From Azolla caroliniana (lineage: Eukaryota; Polypodiophyta), in assembly GCA_043228905.1 (NCBI GenBank), contig JBHGNT010000020.1:2790001-2854000 (forward strand): a stretch of 64,000 nucleotides of DNA, written 5' to 3'. The notes beneath the pieces were generated by a model that did no database searches, was not told the DNA's origin, and worked only from the letters and a program-made list of their open reading frames with translations. A program made the translations under genes and the position numbers. Of this stretch, positions 46,796 to 58,607 are shown one piece after another; the stretch's first letter is position 1, and every line of letters starts with the position of its first letter.

Positions 46796-48660
46796 TCATT
46801 TGCTGGTCCCCCCCGATTTGTTCGGGTCGGTTCGTGTGGATACCGGATCCTTCTGTCGGTTTTCCGGGATAGTCTTTGTCAATATCGGTGTCGGTTCTTC
46901 CTCGGTCCGAATATCTTCAACAGCGTCTGTCGGTGTCGGTTCTTCATCTTGCCGGATTTCCGGGTTTTGCTTGAACGGGTTTGCTGGCATATTTCCCTTA
47001 TACGGATTTAGCCGAAACCCATTTGCCCACTTGCCGATGACATCTCCAGACAACGTGCCGAGCTGATACGACCCATTGTACTCCTTGGTGATCCAGAACG
47101 GTCCGGTCCATCGAAACCGCAACTTTCCCGGCATGTTCCCCATCCGTGTCTGGAATAGTAGCACCGGTTTCCCGACTTCGAACTCCTTTTCATTGCCACG
47201 CCGGTGTCGGTCCACGAAAGCTTTTCTCCTCGTTTGCTCCAGTTCGAGTTGTAGTAAGCTGGCTATTCGGTTTTCTTCTAATTCCAACAACGTCGCCAGC
47301 CGGATTCGTTCGGACTCGTTCTCACTTAAGCGCTCCTTCACCTGAATCCGTAAGCTGGGGATCTGGAACTCTACCGGCATGACCGCTTCTAACCCGAATG
47401 CTAGTCGGAACGGGGTTGTCCGGATGCTGGTTTTGTACGTTGTTCGGTACGCCCATAGCGCGCTTTGCAATTTCGTATCCCAGTCGGTTCGGTTCTCGTT
47501 GACGATTTTTCGTAGGATGTTCTGCAGAGTTTTGTTCGTTGATTCCGCTAGTCCATTGGCTTGAGGGTAGTAGGGTGTACTCTTTTTATGTACCACCGCG
47601 TAAAATGACGTTAGGCTTTCTACTACCTGCCCGAGAAAATGCCCTCCTTGGTCACTTATAAGCTCGATCGGGCAACCATACCGGCACCATATGCACTCGT
47701 ACAGGAACTTTGCCGTGGACGCGGCCGTGTTGTCCCGTAAGGCCTTTGCTTCTACCCATTTGGTGCAATAGTCGGTTGCCACTATGACATACCGATTTCC
47801 GGTTCGCATTGCCGGTGGCTTGAAGGGACCGACAAAGTCCAAACCCCACTTTTGAAACGGTTCCAAGGGCAAGACCGGGTGGTGTGGCATCCGGGCCTGC
47901 TCTGTGGGCTGGCCCAGTCGTTGACACAAATCGCATTCTCTGCTATACTTCACGGCATCTTTTAGGGTGGTGGGCCACCACAGTCCGCTTTGCCATATTT
48001 TTCGAGCGGTTGTATCGCCGGCATAATGCCCACCGGCAATTCCACAGTGGGCTTCCCTGAGGATTAAATCCTTCTCATCGCTTCGCACTACTCGTCTCCA
48101 GATGCCATCTGCCCCCTTGTGATAGAGGGTGTCTCCAACCAAGCAGAAATGTCTACTTCTTACTGCTACCCTTTTCCTTTCATCGCGGTCCATGTTCTCC
48201 GGGGGAACTCCGGTGCTCAGGAACTGATGCATCTCAGTTAGCCATGTGTCTTCATCGGCTACCGTTGTATCCGTTGCCGGTTTCGTCGTGATCCGGAACA
48301 ATTCGGCATCGGGAAACTCATCCTGGACGCCGTCCCCTGCTTCTCCGGATTCGAGTCTGCTTAGGTAGTCCGCTACCACATGCTGCGCCCCGGGTCGGTG
48401 GAAAATGTCGAATTCAAATTCCTGTAGCAGCAGTGTCCACCGTGCAATTTTCCCCATCAAGGATGCCTTCGAGACCAGGTAGAGTAGTGCCGAATGGTCG
48501 ACATGGAAGGAAAACTTCCTTCCGAGCAGATAGTGCCTGTACTATGTGACACTATACACCATTCCCAATGCCTCGCGTTCCGTCGTAGAGTAATTCCGTT
48601 CGGCTTTTGAGAGTTTCCGGCTTGCGTAGTACACCGGTCGGTACCATTTCGGCTCCGTGA
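46796..48660 (-). pseudogene. RLG2 RNase H and integrase, partly intact
   Basis: Minus-strand pol continuation. RNase H (KWYRPVYYASRKLSKAERNY, NYSTTEREALGMVYSV) lies at about 48660-48540, with an in-frame stop at about 48538. From 48460 the frame is open to 46796 (555 codons): HRPGAQHVVADYLSRLE, an HHCC finger (HCGIAGGHYAGDTTARKIW, CDLCQRL) and the integrase core with WGLDFVGPFKPP, ISDQGGHF and GLAESTNKTL supplying D-D-E. The C-terminal GPFWITKEYNGSYQLGTLSG region is typical of gypsy integrase. No chromodomain. Confidence 0.87.
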
Positions 48661-48666
48661 GTTGCA

Positions 48667-50553
48667 TCAGAACGCTGCGGATTGCACGTCCGACGCGTCG
48701 ACAAAGACGTGAAAGCTTTTACTCCAATCCGGCGGTTGCACCACCGGAGCTTGCGACAGCATAACCTTCAACGCTTGGTAGGCTTCCTCCTCCGTCTCCG
48801 CCCATAGGAAGGGTACCCTATGTATAGCGGTATGTAACGGTGTAGCGAAGTCTACGAGGTGCCGTATCATCCGGCTATGCCACCTTATTTGGCCCAGGAA
48901 CCGGCTTAAAGCCTTTGCGTTATTTGGTGCTGGTGCCTCGAGAATCGCCTTGACTTTATCCGGATCTACCGCGATTCCTTCCTTACTCACCACGTGCCCT
49001 AGTAAGTTGCCGCTTGCCACTCCAAAGACGCACTTGGCCGGGTTCAGGCTTAATCGGTACTCGCGGCACTTCTCCAAGCACAGCCGGAGTTGATCGAGAT
49101 GCTCTCCGTGCCGGCTGTAGACCGCGAAATCGTCAAGGAAGACCTGCATAAAACCGGGGATATATTCCCCGAAAATTTCCATTATTATCCTTTGAAAGGT
49201 CGCTGGAGCCGTCTTTAGTCCGAACATCATCACGACCGCGACGAACACTCCCCATTCCGTCACGAACACTGTCTTCTCCTGGTCGGCCGGGTTCATTCGT
49301 ATTTGGTTGTAGCCGCTAAATCCATCCAGGAAGCTGTAAACTTCGTGGCCGGCTACCGCATCTAACACCCCGTCCGTAAATGGTAGTGGAAACGCATCGG
49401 TCACTGTTGCGGCATTTAGTTTTCGGTAGTCCACGCATACCCGGATTTTGCCGTTCTTTTTCGGGACCACCACTATCGGACTCAGCCAGGTTGCCTGCTT
49501 GACCGGTCGGATAAATCCGACCCGGAGGAGCTTATCAATTTCCTCCTTCACCTTTGCCGCATAATTCGGATTCATCCGGTACCTGCGTTGAGCGATCGGT
49601 TTCGCGTCCGTACTTAGGTGAATTTGGTGCTGATAGAGCTGGGGGTCCAGCCCTCGCATGTCTTCGTACGACCACGCGAACACATCCTTGAAGTCTGTTA
49701 ATAATGCTACCATTGCCTTCTTTTCTTCCTTCGGCAATTCCTTTGCAACATTTACCGGTCGGGGCTTGTCTGCTGTGCCGAGGTCCACCTCCTCGAGTTG
49801 GGATGCTTTTACCCTCTGGGATATCGTCATTTCTCTCTCTAGGGATTCCTGCGCTTGTCGCAGTTCCCGGATCGCCGCTTGGTCCGGTTCATCCGGCGTC
49901 GTAATGTACGGTTCTACTGCCGCCGTGATATCCACCTCAAATAGTGGGACGATCCGTGGGTGTTCCTCGAGGTACCGCTCAACTTCCTCGTCCGGTAATC
50001 CCTCCAACATGTTAATGCTTTCCGCATACAATGGAGTTGCTTCCTTACTGGTGATCACCCGTGGTTGCGTCGTTACTCGTACCTTTGTTTTCCCTCGCCG
50101 GAATGTGATCATGTTCTTTTGCCAACTCTGCTTGATATGCGCCGTTCGCAGCCATGGTCGTCCTAGCAGTAGGGGGTACGCGCCTTGTACATTCAGCTGC
50201 AGCACCACGACCGATATCCGGAATACGTGGCCTCCGATCGTTACTTCCAAATCCCGGATAAGCCCGGTCGGTTGGACTGAGCTGGTATCTGCCATGCGTA
50301 ACCAGAAGGGGCATGGTTCCCATTCCCGGATGCCCAGGTCGTTGCATGTCTGTTGGCTGATGACATTTAACCCGGAGCCTCCGTCAATAATCGTTCCAGC
50401 AATTTCCTTTCCTTTCACGATTGCCGTGATCGTCGGGCTACTTGTATCGACCACCGCTAGTCCTTCCTCCGGGTTGGAGAAGAATGCCGGTGCTGGCGTC
50501 GGCTTCGGTTTGCTCACGGATGCCTGTAAGTCTGCCGTAAACCGTGGCACCAA
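48667..50553 (-). pseudogene. RLG2 protease and reverse transcriptase
   Basis: Minus-strand frame of 628 codons. Protease site GTIIDGGSGLNVIS (catalytic Asp) lies near residues 55-70. RT begins near residue 310 (VKEEIDKLLRVGFIRPVKQA), with KIRVCVDYRKLNAAT, FLDGFSGYNQIRM, the catalytic FLDDF at 49126-49140, then GHVVSKEGIAVDPDKV and the RNase H start FHVFVDASD. It ends by frameshift near 48667. It is in frame with the upstream gag, separated by a stop at 50563. Motif wording resembles the Tat/Athila side of plant gypsy, but the clade is inference. Confidence 0.88.
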
Positions 50554-50562
50554 CTGTAGTAG

Positions 50563-52566
50563 TCATGCTAACGGCAGCACGATTTGACAGTCCTGTAGCG
50601 CTTGCCACGTCGGGTTTTCCCCTGGCTGTATGATTTCTTCGTCTTTTGGCATATTTTGGTCTCTTACTTCTGCCGCATTCTGTTCATTGGCCTGCTTGAT
50701 CCATTGTGCCGCTTGTTTTCTGATTGCCTCCTGGGCTTCCCACTCGGCGGTCTTTCCCTTTGACCGCGTTGTGACCTGCTGTACTTCTGTTATTTCGGCT
50801 GTAACCATGTTGACTTCCGGCTGCTTGTCATTGGTTTTGCTTGGGCATTGGTTACTATAGTGGCCTTCCTTACGGCAGTAATAACAGTACACCTTGTGAC
50901 TGTTGCTCGTTTCTCCTTTGTCCCCGGTTTGGAGGGTGGGTATGCTCCGGCGGTCGTCTTCGGTTTTTCGGTTATCCGGTACCGATACCAGGTTGTCATT
51001 CCTCGCTGCCTCCCGACGTTCCTCTCTTCGGAAAAATCCACGCTTCTGATTCCGTCGGAAATTTCGGTTCCCTTGTCGCCTTTCTTCTCTGCGTCGTTCG
51101 TATTCCGGGGATTCGTCTCGGTCGTACCGATCCCGGGGGTAGCTATCTCTGCGTCTCTCCTCTCGGTCATAGTTATCGCGTCTTCTATCAGCGTATCTGT
51201 TACCGCGTTCACGTTGGTAGCGGTCGTCTCTCCGGAATTGATCCTCGTCCGGGTTCTGATTGCGCGGTTCTATGTGTCGAACCAGTGCTGCCTGCCGATT
51301 TAACAGGTTATATTCGCATCGGTCCCTTGTATGGGCTCGAGAGTTGCAGATCATACATTGTGTCCGTAGGGTGCAGTCTACTGTTGAGTGCCCCGAATTT
51401 AGGCATGTTGTACATTGTAAGGCCTGTCGGAACCTCAGGTCTTCCTCCTTCGGGAGTGCCCGGTGTAACATCCCCATCGACAAGAAGGGGCTAGTCTTCT
51501 CCATTTCTAAAACCCGATCAATAACTTGGTCCATTGTGCTGGTTTGGAAATCAAGGACTCCACACATTGTTCGAAGTGGCTCTTTCAGCGCGGCCAAAAA
51601 GACTGCTTTGGCTTCGTCTTCGGGTGGTGCTCTTGTCAGTTGGCTGTGCAGGGTCTAAAACCGAATGATGAATTGTGGCACAGTCTCGTTCTCTTCCTGT
51701 CAGGTGGTGTAGAACTGCCCGACCAATTCCCTTTGCTCAAATTGTCTGTGAAAAAGCCTGAGGAATCTGGCCTTCAAGGCATCGAATGTGGCAAAGCTGC
51801 CCGGTAAGTGCTTTGCGTGCCATCGGGCCGCCGGTCCTTCTAAGGTTATGCCGAATTCGGCGACTTTGGATCGTTCGGCTTCGGGCTCCGTCAGTCTTTG
51901 GGAGACATGGTTGGCTTCCCATGTTTGGAGGAATGCGTACACGTGTGCCTCCGCGTCGGCCTCATCCCGGTACTTTGGGTATGGGTACGGCATCGTGTCG
52001 TCCAACTGACTCTCCTGTTTCCTCCGCTCTCTGTCCGCTGTTGGCGTTGGTGTGAGAACCTTTGGTTCCTCCGCGGGTGTTGTCGGTATCCGCTCCTTCG
52101 GTTCCTTCGCGGTTGTTGTCGGTATCCGGTCAGCTTCCCTCGGCGATTGCCGGTCACCGAATTCCAGGGTTATTTCTTCCTCTGGCGCCGGTGTTACTGA
52201 GTCTTCCGACCCCTCGTCCTCCCGGTCGTTTGGTGTGTCGTGGCTGCTTTTATATCGAGACACAACGCTTCCGTCACTTTCCGACTCCGCCTTAAGTGTT
52301 GCGAATGCTTCCGAGTCCCCGTCGCCCCCGGCGAGCGTCTGCAGTATCGTTTCTGCCTCTTGCAAGCTTGTTATGCTACTGCCTTCGTCGGGGATTTGCA
52401 GAACCCGGAACTGCAGTGCTTCTTCTGCGACTCTCCGAAGAGTTTTGGAGAATGACCGATCCCGCCGGATCTCGTCGATGGCTTGCTGCAGGGCTTCCCA
52501 TCGTTGCTCGCTTTCGGTGTATCGTCTCCCTCTTTCGGTGATGTGGTCATCGTTTGGTCTAGACAT
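50563..52566 (-). pseudogene. RLG2 gag pseudogene with three zinc knuckles
   Basis: Minus-strand frame from ATG at 52566 (MSRPNDDHITERGR), 53 bp inside the 5' LTR edge; stops at 51700 (TGA) and about 51658 (TAG) split it. The N-terminal half is acidic and Pro/Glu-rich, then a retrotransposon gag domain (YAFLQTWEANHVSQRLTE, FATFDALKARFLRLFHRQFE). Downstream are three CX2CX4HX4C knuckles: CTTCLNSGHSTVDC, CMICNSRAHTRDRC (between about 51414 and 51316) and, after an Arg/Asp/Tyr-rich stretch, CYYCRKEGHYSNQC (about 50890-50850). Three knuckles are more than the one or two usual in plant gypsy gag. Confidence 0.82.
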
Positions 52567-52618
52567 CCATCCCCCGGTTGTCCTCTGCACTTTGCAGGAA
52601 TCGTGGTCGCCAAAATAG

Positions 52619-53007
52619 TGTTGTCTGCCTGGCCGGACTAGCCTCAACACAGGTGTCTATCCGACACTTCTCCAAAGGGGTGGTAAGGATTGGATGCTAG
52701 GTTACACGCGTAAGATGATTACAATTAAGCACAGACGGTAAACAATACGAGATACAGATAAACACGCAATAATTATTATTGTATTACTTCCGTCAAACCC
52801 TTTACAAATCATCGGATCCTTTTATAGGCATCCGGCAAGGTTACAATCGGTGCGCTTAGGCAACCGACATCCGAATCGGTCCGGATCCGGATCGGTACAA
52901 CTGTACCGGATCCGTCCCTCCGAATAATAATTCTACTATTATTTACTTCCTATTATCCGATCCGACTCCGCCTTCCCACTTGTCCTTGCTCTTCTGACCG
53001 GCCAACA
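52619..53007 (-). repeat. RLG2 5' LTR
   Basis: 389 bp, nearly identical to 43029-43417. Minus-strand TATAAAA is at 52820-52826. The candidate primer-binding site just inside reads TGGCGACCACGATTCC on the minus strand; I could not assign the tRNA. Confidence 0.92.
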
Positions 53008-53444
53008 ATACATGATTATATGTTAGATGTGTGGTTAACACATAACACTCGATCATAACTTGGTCATGTCAAGAGTTCGAATCGTGGAATGACACAAGAG
53101 CATAAAGATAGAGATGAAGATCAAGGAGAGAGGATGGGCGAAATGGGAATACTAGATTGATATGTCCATGACTGGCGTTGTTCACCTTGAATTCCTTCAA
53201 GGTGAACTCAACTATTTATACTAAGTGGCATGCATACCTGTTGCACGCATGTGATACAATAGAGCATGTAGGCAGTAGGTACGCATGCATGTGCCAAGTG
53301 TTAATAATACAAGGGAGAAATAAAGCACATGATGTTGGCTAAAACCTACAATGAGGATATATATATATGATTATATGTTAGATTTGTGGTTAACACATAA
53401 CACTCGATCATAACTTGGTCATGTCAAGAGTTCGAATCTTGACA
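53008..53444 (-). repeat. RLX1 middle LTR remainder (to 53083) and third, partial LTR (53084-53444)
   Basis: After RLG2 the middle LTR ends at about 53083 (GAGTTCGAATC) and passes directly into another LTR copy that lacks its first ~60 bp (starts GTGGAATGACACAAGAGC). That copy ends TCTTGACA at 53444, followed by the CCTTT duplication. Confidence 0.75.
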
Positions 53445-53727
53445 CCTTTATGATCAATTGATTCAGTATTGATTATTTGGTACGGAGGGTCCTAAATGTT
53501 TAGTTGTATAACTTGTATTAGTACTAACATTGTTTATTCCATTGTACTTTTTGTGTCTACTTGAATTAGGCTTTATATGACCGAAAAAATAGACATGAAT
53601 GTGTTGGCTTTTTAGTACTAACATTGTTCGGATCCAGATGAAATATGCATGTCCAGGTGGATCAGTACTATATTTGTTATTTTGGACTCATGTTATAATA
53701 TGTATGCTTATAATATGAATGTGGTAG

Positions 53728-53946
53728 TTTCTAACAACACAACACCGGGGAAGGTAATTGACAAACCAGGCCCCGCGTTACTACGTACAGAGTCTGCTGC
53801 AAATTCCAAAGTCCATGGTCGTTCCTTAGTGATACCTGATGAAGTTTATGATGAAGATGAATGTATGAGAAAGACCATTGGAACAATTGAAGATGTGATT
53901 CTTGAAACAAAATCTCCTAGCTCAGCACGCCCTGACTCTATGAATG
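53728..53946 (+). pseudogene. Probable exon of TIR-element gene
   Basis: Open frame SNNTTPGKVIDKPGPALL ... RSLVIPDEVYDEDECMRKT ... VILETKSPSSARPDSMN between a possible acceptor (GGTAG) and a GTAATG donor at 53947. Acidic, low-complexity, no known domain. It probably belongs with the exons at 39408-40663 and 58851-59791. Confidence 0.4.
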
Positions 53947-54028
53947 GTAATGCTAATTGTGTTTGCCTTTCTAAATTCTGAAATGTTGGTATACTACTAA
54001 TTTATTATGTGTTTATGAAAGAGCCTAC

Positions 54029-54271
54029 TGTGGTGGTCACATGGACCACACCTAGATTAGGCCCCTACCAAGCCCCATGCACCACACATAGACCACACCC
54101 AAATTAGGCCCCTACCAAGCCTCATGCACCACACCCAAACTAGGCCCCCACCAAGCCCCATAATTAGTAGAGCTAATTGGAGCGGGAGAACACCCTCCAC
54201 GCTAAGAGAGAGTCTATAAAATGTAACTTGAGACATAATGAAAAGGAGGCTATTCTGGAGAGCATTTCACA
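54029..54271 (+). repeat. RLG3 5' LTR
   Basis: TGTGGTGG to TTTCACA. The first half holds three degenerate copies of a ~45-bp unit (GACCACACC..AGATTAGGCCCCTACCAAGCCCCATGCACCACAC split over about 54041-54160). TATAAAA is at 54215-54221. Confidence 0.92.
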
Positions 54272-54348
54272 TCTTGAGCATTTCACATCTTGGTGGAGAA
54301 GACGGGCCAAGCCACCCCAACTCACGACCCCAACAACGCCCGCCACGA

Positions 54349-55297
54349 TGCAACACGACAACAACGACGGCAACGCAAACTCGATGAATCCGGAATTCCT
54401 ACAACACAATCAAGGACACCAGCCCACATCGCCAATCGACCAACTGGTTCAAGCTCTGTCCAACATCATTTTACAAGTTAACCATACTAACCAAGCCATG
54501 TTGTCCTTTCTTTCAGCACGATCCGAGCCACAACAAAATCTCCCGGACTCTCGAGTTCGCCCAAAACCGTTCTCCGGCCTACCATCGGAAGACGTCCTCT
54601 CTTGGCTGGATCATTTCGAAATGGTGGCCAGTTACCACCAGTGGCCACACCCTCGGAAGGCAATGGAGATGAAGACACTCCTCGAGAATATCGCGGCAAC
54701 ATGACTTGTACAACAACCCGAAGAGACACGCAACGACTGGGATCTGTTACGGGCAGCCATGATTCGGAATTTTGCTCATCAAGACTCCCGCCAGACGGCC
54801 CTACAACAACTTGAGTCAATTACCCAACAACCACGCGAACCCATCACCTAGTTCGCGGTTCGTTTTGTGCAGATCCTACGCCGGGCTGACGCCAACATGT
54901 CGAAGGACATGAAGTTGTTTTTTTTCTGGCCGCGTATACGACATGACCTCTGCCGCCGTGTACGCGATCAAGGCCCGACGACACTACACGAAGCCATCCT
55001 CACTGCCCAACGCATCGAAGCTGCAGACGCGCACGACATGCACACACTAGGTAATCTCAGTCATGATCATACAAACACTATACCAGCCGTCACTCCCATG
55101 GACATCGACATCCAGAATGCGCAATTACGTGCCAAGCGTGCATTGCCCGAACGAGACAGCCAGGGACGCCCCAAATGTTTCTACTGCAACAACTATGGCC
55201 ACATTCGGCGTCACTGCCGAAAGTGGCAGAATCACCAACAGAAGCAGAACGTCCAATTGCCTGACGCTGCCTCCCTCTCTGAGCTCCCGGAAAACTA
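54349..55297 (+). pseudogene. RLG3 gag pseudogene with zinc knuckle
   Basis: Frame from ATG at about 54349 (MQHDNNDGNANSMNPEFLQ), with stops at 54702 (TGA) and 54849 (TAG), continuing to about 55297. Gag signatures are PKPFSGLPSEDVLSWLDHFE, LLRAAMIRNFAHQDSRQTAL and a CX2CX4HX4C knuckle CFYCNNYGHIRRHC at about 55178-55219. The pol frame (55298 on) is shifted relative to gag. Confidence 0.82.
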
Positions 55298-58200
55298 ATG
55301 CGCGGGGTGCCGCAGGGAGAGCCGCCCCCGCACGTCCACGTCTCCACGTCCTCAACTTCTCCCGTTTCTCCCACGATCGAGCCGCCCCCGCACGTCCACG
55401 CCTCCACTTCATCAACTTCGCCCATTTGTACCACAATCGCCCGCCTCCAGCACACGACCCAAGAAGTTCTCCTCGACTCCGGCAGCAACATCTCTTCCAT
55501 CAGCGTAGATTTAGTCACCCAATTACAACTTCCCACGAGCCACGCACCGCCCATTAAAATCCTCTTCGGCGACCAACAACGGGTGTACCACTCACATACG
55601 CAAGTCAGGTGCATGCTCACCATTAGTTCCGCCCAGATCCACCATCGTTTCTACGTCCTCCCGCGCCAGTTGTTCCCAATCACCTTGGGATGTGATTGGT
55701 TCCTCCATAGTCGAGCCTGTCTCGATTTCTCCGCACAACAGCTCATCCTCCCAAATCACATTCCGATCGCGCTCTTCACTACTCCGCGGGATACCACCCA
55801 CATCAGCAACACACAGTACCTGATATCACCGGCGGAGCGCATCAACGACATCAGACGGCTCCTCGCCACCTTTCCCTCGTTGTCTACACCACCTGTAAAA
55901 CCTCCCTCGGTCCGTTTTCCGATTCACCACACGATTCCTACAGGCAACGCCCGCCCCATCAACGCAGCTCCCCGACGTCGCTCGCCTCTCGACCACGAGC
56001 GCATCGACAACGCCATCAAAACTAGGCTCCAACAAGGGATTATCACACCTTCCAAGAGCGAGTGGATCTCGGAGCCACACATGGTAAAGAAAGGGGATGG
56101 TTCTTACCGCTTTTGTGTCGACTTCCGACAACTGAACCATGTCACCACCCATGACCGATACCCTCTCCCTCGTATCGATGACCTCCTCGACCAGCTTGGC
56201 AAATCAAAGTACTTCACCTCCCTCGATCTAGCCTCGGGATATTGGCAGATCCCGATGAATCCTCACGATGCCCACAAAACTGCATTCCGCACTAGGAAAG
56301 GCATTTTTCAGTTCACACGGATGCCCTTTGGCCTATCTGATGCGGGGAGCACATTCCAGCGAATGGCTAATGCCATCTTCGATGATCTCATCACCCGCCG
56401 TGTCGTAATCGTCTATCTAGACGATATTCTGGTACATACAAGGACTTGGGCAGAACACCTTCAAGTCCTTCGGGAGGTCCTACCTTGTGTTCAACGCTAG
56501 CGATTGCAGCTGCAATGGAAGAAGTGCCGATGGGGTAGTACGTGCCTCCGCTTCCTTGGGTACGTCATCTCCTCCAACGGAATACAAATGGACCCGGAGA
56601 AGACAGAAGCAGTCCAAAAATTCCCACGCCTCACCACAGTCAAGCAGCTTCAACGCTTCCTCGGCCTCCTCACGTTCTCTCTTCGTTTCATCCCACGGCT
56701 AGCCGACCTGTCAGCCCCACTACGCGCGCTCCTACAAAAAGACGCACCCTTCCTGTGGACCGAAGCCTGCGAATCCAGCTTCCTGCAGCTCAAGAGAACA
56801 CTCCAAGCCTCTGACCTCCTGGCCCACCCTGATTTCACGAAGCCTTTCCATCTGCAGACGGATGCCTCCAATGTCGGCCTTGGTGCGGTCCTGCTCCAAT
56901 CCGACGACAACGACCAACTCCGCCCGATTGCCTACATCAGTCGGTCACTTACCAAAGCCGAACAAAATTACTCGACAACTGAAAAAGAGTTCCTCGCCAT
57001 CGTCTGGGCATTCCATCGTTTCCACCCATACCTTCACGGATCAAATACATCAGTCGAAACCGACCATCAGCCATTGCTCTCCCTCATAAAGAAGGCTCAT
57101 CCACCCGGCCGCTTACTTCGTTGGGTTTTGGCGCTACAGGATTACACATTCACTCTGCGCTATCGCCATGGTCCACAAAACATCGTCGCCGATGGATTAT
57201 CCCGCATATCCTTTCAAGCGAACCAGATCACCTCCAACACAATCGATTTCCCCATATCCTCGTCCCAAATGGCCAACATGCAACAACACGACAAACAAAT
57301 CCAAGATATCTGCCACCGCCTACGAGCTGAACCGACATCATCCCTCACCAAGCAATTCATGATCCAGGATAATGTCCTACTTTTTTGTCAAGTAGGCAAA
57401 GAACCCCGAGTCTACGTGCCTGAGCAACTACGCCAGTCTTACCTTCGTTTCTTCCACGATCACCCGTTGTCCGGCCACTTGGGTTTTCATAAGGTGCTCG
57501 ACAAAATTCGTCGCAAATTCTATTGGCCTGGGCTACGCCACGAGGTCGCCTCCTACATCAAAGCATGCAACTTATGTCAGGCCATCAAATCACCTCAAGT
57601 GGCTCAAGGCCTCTTACATCCGATACAAGTTCAAGCTCCATTTGAAATCGTCGGATGGGACATTATGGGCCCCTTTCCCGAGTCACAAGGAGGGAACAAA
57701 TTCATCCTCGTCATCACCGAGTACTTGACGTGTTGGGCTGAGACGGCCGCTATCCCAGATGCAAAGGCTATGACCATCGCCTCCAAACTATTGGAGAAAA
57801 TCATCTTCCCCCACGGTTGCCCACTCCAAATCTTGTCCGATCGAGGACCCCAGTTCAACGGTGAGCTCCTACGCCTCGTTTCAACACAACTAGGAATCCA
57901 ACAGTTATTCACGTCACCCTACCATCCGCAAACGAATGGGTTGACGGAGCGCCTCAATCGAACCTTAAAACAACAAATCTCAGCCTACATCGATCCGCTG
58001 CACTCAACCTGGGACCGAATCTTGCCCTTCGTTACGCATGCCTACAACACAACTGTGCAAGCCTCTACCCGCATTAGCCCATTTCGGGCCCTTTACGGAA
58101 GGGACCCGCGCTTACCCCCAGAAGTGGCAGTCCCGCAACCAACCACACGACTCCACGCTGACGCAGTGTCTTGGTGGTCCCACCTACAACAACTCTAGCC

Positions 58201-58582
58201 CCTCCTCCGCAAAGCCATCACGAGCAACCTGCACCAGGCACAACTACGCCAAAAACGACAACACGATATAGGCCGTGTCGACCATCAATACCACGTCAGT
58301 GACAAAGTCCTCGTCTATTTCCCCATCTGTCGTCGCGGTCTCAGCGAATCGCTCATGCACCGATGGATCGGTCCCTTCGAAGTTCAAAAGCAGATACGCG
58401 ACACTACATACCTGCTCCGCCGCGCCTCCAACAACCGCTCTACCTTTGCTCACCAATCTCGCATGAAGCCCTTCCATCAACTACCACCGCCCCCGCCCAC
58501 ACTCATGCCTACGCCCACGCCCGTGTCATCCCCCTGTCTGGAACCGTCGTCCACGCCTCGTCGCGCTTCGACTGCACAGTAA
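55298..58582 (+). pseudogene. RLG3 pol pseudogene: protease, RT, RNase H, integrase
   Basis: Protease VLLDSGSNISSISV has its catalytic Asp at 55474. RT has PHMVKKGDGSYRFCVDFRQL, FTSLDLASGYWQIPM and catalytic YLDDIL at 56414-56431. An early stop at 56498 with a one-base shift is followed by the frame 56504-58198. RNase H has FHLQTDASNVGLGAVLL (about 56844) and YSTTEKEFLAIVWAFHRFHP. Integrase has HLGFHKVLDKIRRKFYWPGL with CNLCQAI, then WDIMGPFP (Asp at about 57659), LSDRGPQFNG and GLTERLNRTL. A TAG at 58196 is followed in frame by the integrase C-terminus (HRWIGPFEVQKQIRD) to 58582. The catalytic motifs are intact, so this copy is only lightly damaged. Confidence 0.9.
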
Positions 58583-58607
58583 CTTTTTTTTTTTTACAAG
58601 GGGGAAT

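Larger units (their letters stand above)
43029..53007 (-). mobile_element. RLG2: Ty3/gypsy retrotransposon with extra coiled-coil ORFs downstream of integrase
   Basis: Minus-strand element with identical-length LTRs of 389 bp (52619-53007 is 5', 43029-43417 is 3') and an ATACA target duplication. The LTRs differ at only a few positions, so insertion is recent. Order on the minus strand: gag with three zinc knuckles, protease, RT, RNase H, integrase, then about 3.2 kb of extra coding sequence (46643-43468). Stops and frameshifts make this copy defective. No clear polypurine tract touches the 3' LTR; the nearest (GGAGGAAGAATGAGG) is about 40 bp away. Confidence 0.92.
41394..53444 (-). mobile_element. 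RLX1: non-autonomous LTR retrotransposon with a third partial LTR, containing RLG2
   Basis: Flanked by a CCTTT target duplication (41389-41393; 53445-53449). The LTRs are 41394-41805, 42680-43028 continued at 53008-53083, and a partial one at 53084-53444. In the minus direction a polypurine tract (GGAGGGGGGATAA) borders the left LTR and TATAAATA lies at 41574-41581, so the element faces minus. The internal part (41806-42679) has no coding region, only a minisatellite. This fits a TRIM/LARD-like parasite of an unknown autonomous element; three LTRs suggest unequal recombination between copies. Confidence 0.75.
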
